Below, one piece after another: positions 48,801-60,800 of a stretch of 64,000 bases of DNA; position 1 is the stretch's first letter, and each line of letters starts with the position of its first letter. The DNA is from Aricia agestis (Eukaryota; Arthropoda; Insecta; Lepidoptera; Lycaenidae). Position numbers and translations under genes: made by a program. Where the stretch lies: the NCBI RefSeq assembly GCF_905147365.1, contig NC_056428.1, positions 27,248,001 through 27,312,000 on the forward strand, read 5' to 3'. The notes below the pieces were generated by a model. It was not told the origin of the DNA. It made no database searches and was given only the letters and a program-made list of their open reading frames with translations.

Positions 48801-51800
48801 ATCGATTCTCGGAAATATAATGTAGTATCTATGTCTACAAAATGAAACAATTCGGGGCTTATTTTCAAGCATAAAAATGAATTACAAAGTCGTCAATTTA
48901 GGGTTAGTCGCCCCCATAAGATAGTGATAGGGTATTAGAGCGAGCGAGAGAAATGCGTAGGTCGATTTTTATTCGGCGGTATCCGCTTTTCTGACATTTC
49001 ACTAGATTTAGTTTAGTGAAATGACATATCACTAGATTTGTTTAGTAAGAAGACGTAAGAAACAAGAATATTCGTTATCTACCGCGATTTCGTGATATCC
49101 CTAGGGATTTCGGGATATCCCTGATATCTTCTTTTCCCTGCGACATTGATATAACCCTACCAAATAACGTGGGTGCTTATGAATGATGCGTAAGAATTAA
49201 ATTCTTTGATAGTACACTTTTTGGCACGTGTCGCAGCCATAACGGCTTGATATATTTTAGCTTGAGAGGTGTTGTTAGATTCGTGTTTACGTATAACACT
49301 GGGTATGACTGGTGAGACATGTTCAATACTTGAGGATGTGATATATGGCTATTATATTAGGAAAAAAAAAATCGATTGATCACTGAGTAAGAAATGTAGC
49401 TTAAAGTTAAATAATTATTTACCCAACGCATGGACACCACGCGCGGGTAGCGCGCGGCGCAAGCCGCTGCGCCGGCTGCATAGTAATTTACTAAGTGTCC
49501 ATGATTCATTTATTTAAAGGAAAATTTGGTCAAAAATTAAGTACCTAATTTTATTACATAATTATAATGAGTTTCGAGTACCGAGTCCTCTCCTTATAAA
49601 AATGCGGTTTTATCAAAAAAAAATTATACTAATTTGATTGTTGGACAGGTCCGAGCGCATGTGAGGAAGGAGGACGGCCGGACTCAGGCGTACGGCTGGA
49701 GTCTGCCCGGCAAGAGCGGTCAGGGCCCGAAGGGCTCCAACCCCATATCACTTTCGTCCGGCGGCGTACCCGTACCCGTGCCTATATTCTGCAGGTACAT
49801 TTCCCTATCTATATCTATCTTACAATTAAATCTTTATTTTTTATTTTAGTTAATTACTTAGGTCCGCCATCTGCCTAGGAATTAACTTCTCTGATAGTAG
49901 AATGTAATTTAGTTGCATGACGTCAAACCCAGTCGACAGATCGCAACTAAGAGTTGGGGAGGGGAAGAGGGGATTTCGGGATAAGCTCGAGCGTGTCAGA
50001 TTAAGCTTGTATAGGCTTCCGAAATGTGTCTAGTTATCATGGTATAGAAATTAGATTTCTTACTTGTATTTTTATATGTAATGGAAATGTCTCAATAAAA
50101 AAGTACAGACGGATCTTAATTTTACTTACCGTAGAGATATTGTAAGCAAACGTAGCAACCGACGTGCCAGTCTTCTAGTACTACCAAAAACACGCACAAA
50201 TTATGGAAAAAAAAATTATTACATTTGAAAGAAATTTCCTAGACGAAATAATTCAGTGTTTGGAAAGGGCAGAATATTTAGACTCTCTTATTTCAACCAA
50301 AACATTTTATTCTTGTAATTTTTTGTTCTTATTTAAGTGTATTACTTATTGTACTTATTGTAAGTCTTAGAGAGAAAACGGGTTGAAGTAATAACCACGG
50401 ACTTCGTGAAAGTTTTGCAGTGGCGCTATACTTACACACTTACAAAATCGTAGTTATTAAAAATATAACAGCTCCAATCTAAGCTATATTTAGGAATATT
50501 GGCCAAAGTAATTATGGTAGTTTGTTAAATACAACTACTCGAACAATGCCTTCATACCAAAGTTTAGCAGTTCAGGCGTGCAGGGGTAACATACAGACTT
50601 TCGCAATTATAATATTAGTTTTTATAACACTAGAATTTTTTAAACGGGCAAATGACCCACCAGACATTTCCCACCACTGCAACTCCTGTTTCGCCAGGAT
50701 CAACAGTGGTAACCAACCACGAAAGCTCTTTGATATGATCTCAGGGATGCCCGAGGGATATGCTAAGTCTGTCACCTAAACGAAATTAATCAGAAGAAAT
50801 TTAGGAGGAGTAGGAGATAACACTAGTTCGTAGTCTAATGTTTATATTATTTTAGGCCAATAGCTGAGAACGAGCCGCAAATGAAGTTGCTGTGTGCTGC
50901 GGGCGTCAACCTCAACGGCGGTCGCACGCCGGACGGCGGGTGTATGATCGGCGAGAGCGTCTTCTACGCTAAGGACGAGAAAACTGATAATACTATGTGT
51001 CTGGGTATGTATTTACCTCCATACTACAAATAATAAAAACTAAGGAAACGTATCTCCCATACTATTACTGTTTTAAATTTGGTTCCTTTCGAACTGTCAT
51101 ATGTAACGTCAGCCTAATACCGCTCAAGGCCACCTCTCTACTCTAGGGTCTAAATATTGCAAATGTATTGAAATGTGTACCTAAGGTACACTTTTTTGAC
51201 AAGTATTGTGGAGCATGTTTTTTAACGGAGTTACAATTCCTTTGTTTTTATTATTCGTAGCCTCCATACGAATAATGTTAATATAATATTACAAAAAAAA
51301 AAATACAAGAATCAGATAGTGCTGCATTCGAAAAAGACATGACCTGCTTTTATAGACAGTGTCCAGAATTTGGAACCTCAGGTGTTGATGGGGGGAGACG
51401 AGATATATCACAGAATGTTGACGCTAATGACGATGTTCCCCATCTCCGGTGACGGACACTCAACGGCCCCCTAACTTCGAGGAAACTGATTGTTAAGAGA
51501 CATTCCCCGAGTAGATTACAGAAGATATTTATAATTGTTTATTGTAATGTTACATATAAGCTATAAAAACTTGTGTTATCTAAAAAGGAGCTTATACAAC
51601 GTATCAGACAAAAACAAAACATTATATTATGTTGTATCTATTGTGTAAATGTTTTTATTAGTAAAGGCGTAAGAGCTAACGTTCTATAAAAGTCTTAACT
51701 CAAAAGAAATTAAGGTTTCACCATTCCATTAATATTATAAACGCGATGCGAACTGTCTGTTATCTCTTCACGCCTAAACCTCTGAATCGATTTTGCTTAA

Positions 51801-54800
51801 ATTTGGTAAGTTTAACTTTAAGTCCCGGGAAAGGATATAGGATACTTTTTATCCCGAAAAAATGTACGGTTCCCGCGCGATTATCGATTTTGGAGCAACG
51901 GGTGTCCGTTGCGGGCGTCATCTAGTCACATCATATTATTGTTTTAGCGAAGTGAGACGAAAAGTGGCTAGTGAGCAGAGGGCCTAGACAAGCGGCCATA
52001 CATTTTGTTAGCGTTTACGATAATCGCTTGCTACTTGTCTACTAGGGCAGGGCATTACAGTGATCGTTTTTTGTTGTTCTTTTTTTAAAATATTAATACC
52101 GGAGGCCCAATCCCCTAACCCCTACCCTATTCCCTTCCCTTCCCTTCCCTACCCTCCCCTATTACCCTATTCCCTCTTAAAAGGCCGGCAACGCACTTGC
52201 AGCTCTTCTGATGCTGCGAGTGTCCATGGGCGACGGAAGTTGCTTTCCATCAGGTGACCCGTTTGCTCGTTTGCCCCCTTATTTCATTAAAAAAAAAAAT
52301 AATAATTTCAGCGTACGAGATGAGCAAAGCGACGTTGGGCTCAGCTGAGATCGACCAGATCAACAGACAGCTGCAGTCCACGCAGGTCACTGAACACACA
52401 GAGAAGAACCTCTCCTCGCTAGTTTGGATATGCGCGAGTACGCAAAACAAGTGCATCGTTATGGTATGTTGATTGTTGATCTTTATTACTTGCATCATAA
52501 AGTCGAGAATCTAGATTTTATATGAACTCAGTATGTACCGCTAATTTGATTCTGAAATTACTTTTTATCTCTGTGAGAAATAACTAATACATATGAGCTA
52601 AACCTTTATAGCCTAAATGGTGTGCTTTTAACTAAGTAATGGCTCGATAATCAATTTCGATCAATCTTATCCCACGAACACCTGTCAGCCTAGCATACGC
52701 CAACGAGATATCTCACTCTACATGTTTTCTCGATGTTTCATGGTGTCTCTTCATCTCTATTGACCATAGCATGACAAACATTTTTTCTCGCGTAGATGTA
52801 TCATCGAAATAACACATTTTTATAGAGTTTTGTCGAGATAATAGTGAGATATCTCGTTGGCGTATGCTAGGCAGGCAGGACCTATTTTAAAGCAATTTGG
52901 CACAGATTTAGCAACTGTTTTGTGGTAAAATGTACGGTTTCCGTGTAATTTCTTGTTTACGGGGGCGGAACTGCGCGGAACGTCTAACCTTTATTTTTGT
53001 TCCAGATAATAGACGCCAACAATCCAGCGGAGGTGATAGAGTCGTTTCCGGTTAGCGACAAACAGATACTATGTGTGGCCTCAGTGCCCGGTGCCATCGA
53101 CGAGGACTACCGCGAGTATGAGGAGAGGATGAGCACAGAGAATGATAGCAAGAGGCACTCTGTGAGTATCTCATCAGTCTCTATTTTGACTTCTTTTTCC
53201 CCCTCTCTCTCTCTCTTCGCAGTAGGCTGTCGTGGGATAATAATGTTACTATTTTCACTGTTTTCTATACATATTATTAAAAAAAGTCGCTTTTTCCCTC
53301 ATGTCCCTTTGTTCTTTGTGTTTTGATTGTTGTGTTTTGATTTTGATGCGGTTTTCTTTAATAGATAGCGTGATTCAAGAGGAAGGTTATAGGTATAATA
53401 ACATTCATAAATAGTGGAGAAATACTGTTATTGTTGGGGTTTCTAATGTGATGTCGTAAATAATTACATTTTTTCCGCTTACATTGCAAACGCAGGCTGA
53501 ACCCTATAGAGATTTATCAAAATAATGTACCAAGTATTGTACACATTGAAAAGGTCTACAAAAAACTCCGCGATGGCATATTATGTCTATTTCTTATGGA
53601 TATCCCACAATAACATTTTTTGTCATTTTCTTTTTATGACAAATAATGGATAATTTTCGAAGCAATTTTAATAAATACAGCATTAATCCTTATCCAATTA
53701 AATAACTTATATACATTGTTGATTTAATGTAGATCTATATGGCCCTTTACAGCATATGGTTTAAATGAATATTTTCGAAGATATTACAGATTTGAAAATT
53801 GCGGGAAGTAGCTTTTGGGGCGGTACCGACCAATGCGGGCCACGGGTAGTAATAATGAAATTTTTTCAGTGGCTATATATTTTATACCCGATGCGAAGCC
53901 GGGGCGGGTCGCTAGTAAGATATAAAGTACCATTGAAGGAATTGATTCATAGGCAGTTGACGCTACTGTACTAGCTACGTCATTTGGTCGAATTATGTCA
54001 ATTCAATGTTAATCGTAATCTGTCTGACACAAAGCGACCAAATTATATAAGTCCGCTATTTGCCTATGGATAAACTTCTCCGATTGTACACGGAACGTAT
54101 TTTATTCGTTATCTCAGGGGAATTAATTATTCTTCAACTTCAACATAATAATATATTTTCTTCTGAAATAGCGTTTGCGGAGTTCAATTATATTTTTCGT
54201 CCAAGTTAAATTCCCCATAACTAACTCTTGTTTTGAACGTCACGGAAGATAAAATTTGCTGACGATTTGTTGATGAGCTGACACACAATGCGTTATTCTA
54301 TCAGTACACGCTGCAATTCACCGTAGCAGTCTGGTCTTTGAAGTTTTTAGAATAATTTTATTTACCATATACATTTGTTCCAGCAATCACTCTTCTGCGT
54401 TGGTAAAGGGTCATCCGGCGACAGTCAAAATGGCTTGATGAACGACGGAGCCGAAAACAGCGATAAGGAGGTCATTGTAGGCAGCACTAGATTGGTGAGT
54501 ACTACTATTGCCTTGTATGGAACGAGCACGTAAGAGCTTCGTGCATAGACTCTTCGCCACTTGTTTCAGCCACTCGTCCACCAATATATTGCTTTATTCA
54601 ATCGCGTTGGTACCATCGTAGAAATTAATTCGTAATCAGTTGACGGACCCATTCACATTTGGTCGGAGTATATCAATTCAATGTTAGCTGTGATCTGTCT
54701 GCTGGTTAACAGATCACAGCTAACATTGACCCAGCCTGGTTTTGACATAACGCTACCAAATTACGTTCTTCCTATGAATTAACTTCTCTGATAGTAAAGA

Positions 54801-57800
54801 AACTAAAAAGAATATACTAATATATTTGTGAACGAGTTAAATAAACAATCAGCAATGAGCCCATCGTAATTCTACATTGAACGCAACATAATAGCTGTTG
54901 CGGACAACGTATAATATTTGTTTAAAGTTAACAATTTTAACGTATTACGGCCTTCTTATTTCGAATATAATGGAATTTAAAACCCCAAAAATATTCTAAT
55001 TAATAATATTTGCAGGTAAAAGCTACACTACTGACGCCGCCAAGCACGCCCGTGAAAGAGCCGCCAGCGGGCGAAAACGACTCCACCGTGAAAGAGGAAG
55101 ACAGCGAAATACTCGGTGAAAGCCCACCTTTGAGCTCGACTCCTATTAAAGGTAGTTTAATAGCTGTTGTCTTAAAATCTTATAGAATTGTTTAATCTAT
55201 CAACACAAATAATTTTGAAAATAGGGGTGAAAATCCACCTCTGAGCTCGAGTCCTATTAAAGGTAGTTTAATAGCTGTTGTCCTATAATCTTATAAAATT
55301 ATGGTATCAACACAAATAATCTATATATTAATACGTGAGCCAAAAACTTTGTATCCCTTTTGACGAAAAATGGGAAAACGTAGGTGAATGAAATTTTGCA
55401 CAGATATAGTTTATATGGTGAAGGAGTGCATCGATAAAACATTACACACACTACAACACACACACTAGGGAAAATGACAGATTTTTGAGTGACAAGCCTA
55501 TACATACGAATTAAACTCTTTTATTTATGGTTGAAGTCTGTTGACAACAAGGTGACAAATTGAAAATGGATTATAGTTTTTTTATTGAATCTTAGATACT
55601 ATACTAGACAATGCTTACACGGCCAGTCTGAGATCAGCTGAGTCCCAGAGACAAGAGTTGAAAAAAATATGATAGTCAATATTTTTTACAAAATATAGGT
55701 AGTAGTCCTAAAGTCGTTGAAACTAAGGTCAAATTTCGACCATTGGGCGATCTCTAGTTTTGAAAATTTGGCAACAGAAACTTGGTGAAAGCCCACCTTT
55801 GAGCTCGACTACTATAAAAGGTAGTTTAATAGCAGTTGCTACTTAAAATCTTATAACATTATATTTTAAGCAATCAACACAAATAATTTTGAAAAGTGGA
55901 CAACAGAAATACTCTGATATAATGTGGCCAGCCTGGGTTAACGTTACTCGTGGATCAAAAACTATTATGTTATCTTTCTTTTCTGGCTATAAATTTATTA
56001 TTTTATAGATTCTTGTTGTAGATGACTTTTCGCAGACATTTTTTAAATCCGCTCAATGCATATAGCATTCAATATAGCAGCAAAGTTATCATGTTATCTA
56101 GAAACACATAATATAGATAAATAAAATAAATGTAGTCTTTATGTCTATTGCTTGAATATAAATTATATTTAGAAGATAATAATTCAAACATCCGTTACTT
56201 CTAGAATCTGAAAGGCGAGCATCACCCGAGCCGGGCGTAGATGCGTTTGCTCAAGAACAATCCAACGCGGAGAGTCGCACCGATGTCCAAGACCGAAAAA
56301 TGTCAACAGTCATGGCTACCATGTGGCTCGGTACTAAGAGCGGGAATCTGTACATACACTCAGCTATGGGAAACTACAGCAAGTGTTTGGCTAGGTGAGT
56401 AGTTGAATTTTTAGAGGTATGTATTGGATGGGAAAGATGTAGTACCATCAGAAATATTGATTCGTAGGCTGTTGGCGGGCCCACGTCATTTGGTTGGATT
56501 ATTTCCAATTAATAGACAATATGAGCGTGGTCTATGGTCTAAAGCCTATAGCGCACTAGCGGCCAGGCCGCAGCGGCCATCAAAAGTATGGTGTGGCTGC
56601 TGGTCTCGGTGCGGCCAGGTGCGCGTGGTCTATGGCGGTTTTATACTAAGGTATCTATCTCGATGTCCACCGCGGCCTGGCAGCTAGTGCGCGCCCGGCC
56701 TTACAATCCTAATTAAATTGTAACAATACAAAGTGTTATGATAGCAGAAATATTAATTTGCGTTAATGCTACAACTTACTTCCTTACTGCATTATTGAGT
56801 TTTTGATTGCAGAAGTATCCTCTTTCTTTTGTATTAAGTCACTTGTCCATTTAATATATCCGTTTTTGCGAATATTATCCGCAAAAACTTGACATAAAAA
56901 TAACTGATGATCTGTTGTTGATAATAATATAGTTGTTATTATTCTACTTCTACGTTTATCCAAAAATTGTTTTCTTACTTTCCCTCCTGGAAATAACTAA
57001 CACCGTGTCATTTCCCAGGGTAAAGCTAAACGACGCCATCTTAGCTATAGTGGCATGCTCGTCGCGTTGTATCGTGGCGCTGGCTGACGGCACGGTGGCC
57101 ATATTCGCACGGCAAGCGGACGGGCAGTGGGACTTCACTCAGTACTGGATACTGACTCTCGGAGATCCGAAAAACTCGGGTAAGTTTGCACTGATTCATT
57201 TATGTACTGATAATGTAGCAGGAATAAGACCAATGACTTCTAAATTTATCTGACATGAGTTTGTCTATTCAGTAGCACTTTTGTTTGGCTAACGTCAAAT
57301 AGTAAAGCAATCGAAAATACTGTTGAATAGATAAAACTATAAATGAACTCCAGTCTTTTTTACGAGAGTTTATCTTAAGAAAGGGGCAGCATTGTTGCTA
57401 CTTAAAGAGTGGCGTGATATCAAACATAATCATTGCAATCTTATTGTACATGTGGTTATTATGTATGAGTTTGGAAAGGTAGGAGATGTTTTAAATTGGT
57501 ATTTTTGTGTGCGACTAAGTTAATGATAAGTAAGAAAACACCACTAGCTTTCTGCATAGAAATAGCTGATTCGGAATTGGGGAAACGATTGCACAAGTTC
57601 TGTGCGAGCGCGTGTATGTGTTTGCGTATAGCAATATATGTGACTGTAATATTTAGAGATGTGCCGACTATCCGGCCACTTTTGTAGTCGGCGAATAGTC
57701 GGCAAAAACCTCCGACCATCCGGCTTTTTATTATTATACTATTATTGAAATTACATTTAAGAAAAACCTTGATTATGTTGAAATTAAATGAATGGTTTCT

Positions 57801-60800
57801 GAAATTACTTATTGACAAAGAAATATCTATGTCATTTAGATAAAGAAATAAAAGTTGTATCTTTAAGACCAAACATAACAACATAGGTACTTACTAATAT
57901 CTTCTTCAAAAAACATTTATAACGAAAATTTATTTTTATAAAATATGTACAAAAGACTCCGCGATTTGTATTATGAAATTAGGTAATTATTAAAGCAAGA
58001 TTTCATGTTACACATTATGTACAGTAAAAAATGTTACTAAAAATATATCCTGTAAACCATCTACTGCTTTATGACGTGAACATAACCAAAACCAGGCCTG
58101 TCCCACTCGCGCGTTTAGGTATCGAACTGTAAGTACCCCTTTAAAGGGGCAGATCACAAGGGACTCACAAGCGAGTGGTGAGTGGTGACGCGCGCGCAAG
58201 ATTTTTTCGTCGCATATATCTACGTACTGGTTTAACCGCTGTGACAGAATCGTTATTAATCTGATAAATATGAACGATTGAAAAAAGTCAAAAAAATATT
58301 TCAATAAAGTAATTTAAGACTTTAAAATACAAAAAAAGATAAAAAAATACACAAACATGGCAAATAAACCAATTTGTTACAAACAAACCGCATACCACAC
58401 ATAAATAAACATAAGTGTTTAAGTTGTAAACAATTCCTGACCAGCTCCTACACCATAATCGAATATAAAACTATTATAAAATATACGTTGGGTTACTAAA
58501 ATTTGATTATTACTATAAAAAAGTTTGCTATTAGTAGCTATAGTAATTAAAAGCAGATTATTTTATTTTCTAGAAGGTGACAATCTTGATTTCGTCGTAC
58601 CTCTTACGCGATAGAAAGAGAGCGCACATGTAGGCAAATATAATGGTAGGCACCTAGCACTGCGCGGTCGGAATTTGAACTTTATAGTATCGTAGCATGA
58701 GTTATTTTTTTAAACGGGTATCACGAGTGGGAAATCTGTTGATACTACTAATATATATTCTGTGCCAAAACACGATCCGACACGTTCGCAGGCGGTGTAC
58801 ATGCGACTTACCCGCGAATCAGCAGTACACAAAGCGTTACAGAAACATCCGAAACCATGATCGGTTTGGCTGACTAGTCGGCCGATTAGTCGGCTTCTTT
58901 GCAACCGACTAATCGGCTAGTCGGGTAGTAGGCCAAAGTCATGATCGGCACATCTCCAAATATTATGCATGTCACTCATGTTTGGCGTTGCTGTCTCGTC
59001 GGTCGTGTCCGATGCTTTGTGGTCTTGCTCACACAATGGTATTTACATTCCACGATATCCCACAGTCCGCTGTCTCTGCGCTGTCGGCTACACAGTGTGG
59101 TGCGGCTACCGCAACAAGGTGCACGTGATAGACCCGCGCTCGCGCCAACTGCTTCACACCATGGAGGCGCACCCGCGACAGGAGAGCCAAGTGAGGCAGA
59201 TGGCGTGCGACGGAGATGGAGTATGGGTGAGTCAACTGTCTCTATTCCACAGTCCGCTGTCTCTGCGTTGTCGGCTACACAGTGTGGTGCGGCTAACGTA
59301 ACAAGATGCACCTGCTAGACCCGGACCTGCGTCAGTACCCTATTTTTTTTGACGCAGTTTATATATTTACTAGTTATTTGTTAAGCAATCAACAACGCTA
59401 TTTAAAAGACAAACTCCTGAAAAAAATTGAACATTAACAATAAACAATTTTATACAGGTGTCGATAAAAATGGACTCCGCTTTGCGTCTATACCACGCGC
59501 ACACATACAAGCACCTCAAAGACGTAGACATCGAGCCGTACGTCAGCAAGATGTTGGGAACAGGTAAGCTTTGTTTTTTAATGTTGTAAGTGTCAATTCA
59601 GACCACAACGCGACGCGTAGATGCATTTCTAAATTTGTATCGAATTGACAGACTTGCATGATGCCTCACACAATTGAAGTCTGTCATATCCATACAAAAG
59701 AAATTCATCTACTCGTCGCGTTGCGCTCTGAATTGTGTGTGTGTTAAGTGTAACGGGACAATCAAAGACGTAAGTAGATATTGTGGCTTACTAACATTCT
59801 TAAGCTAAATAGCATTGACAAAGGCTTTAGGACTGGAAAAATGCTATAAAAATTTGGATTTTATGTGTAAGTACTTAAAAAGTTAGCCAGACAATGAAGT
59901 AGGTAAGTTACAAGGTCCGTTTGAATTATAAGGGAAGAAATGAGTTAGTGCCCTTATGTTATAAATTGATAGTTAGCCACTTCATTCACTTATGTCTGCA
60001 ATTGTTACATATTTTGTTTTTCTTAATACTTTTCAAATTGTTTTTTGCTTCACACTTCTATTGTTATCCGTGATTCGTATGAGTATTTTTAAAATTTTAC
60101 TTTTGTTTTAGGCAAGCTGGGGTTTTCCCTAGTTCGGATCACGGGGCTTCTGATTAGTTCAGGGAGATTGTGGATCGGAACTGGGAATGGTGTGGTGATA
60201 TCGGTGCCGTTGTCAGAGGGAGCTAAGGAGCCTCAGCCTCCAGGGAGGAGTGTACCGGGTGGGTTATTGTTTTATTGTGTCTATGAAAATGGAGGGAAAA
60301 TAACCCCCATGTGACCCCCAAGAGGACATATTCATTTCATAATTTGGTTATTTTATTTAGTTCAGTCTTGGAGCACGCAGAATTCTGTACACCGACTCAT
60401 CACCCAAAACATTGCTGTTGTTTAGCTACAAATTCGTACGTGATGGGTTACAAATTTAGTACCTAAACACAATAGATCGAAAACACGCGGCTTCGGCGGC
60501 ATAATTTCTTCGACTTCGAACTATGGTTCGGCATCGGCATGATGACGGCAGCAATGCCCTACGCATACAATATAACACGACATTAGTTCGACATGGTATG
60601 TCATCAGTAATTTAAAATACATTGCAGGCGTAATCATGCCGAACTACGGCCGCGTTTTTTCAGCCTAGTGTGAATAGACACATAAACGTACTTGTAGCGT
60701 TATAGAAACACAATGAACGAAATTGATTCATAGATCAAACTGATCGCAAGTCGTAATTCACGACTTACATTGACTGAAGATAAAATTGCATGCTATAAAT

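Noticed and set aside
49431..49502. GC-rich GGACAC...GTGTCC inverted pair as a separate MITE
   Set aside because: Arms are only about 8 bp with no target duplication; too weak to call.
50522..50779. 85-codon frame in intron 14
   Set aside because: Contains the dispersed-repeat block GGTAACCAAC...GAAATTAATCAGAAGAA, also found near 38070; no protein family resemblance.
58976..59311. Frames of ~110 codons around exon 22 on both strands
   Set aside because: They span exon 22, its partial duplicate and the short intron; the antisense and shifted frames are shadows of the coding exon.
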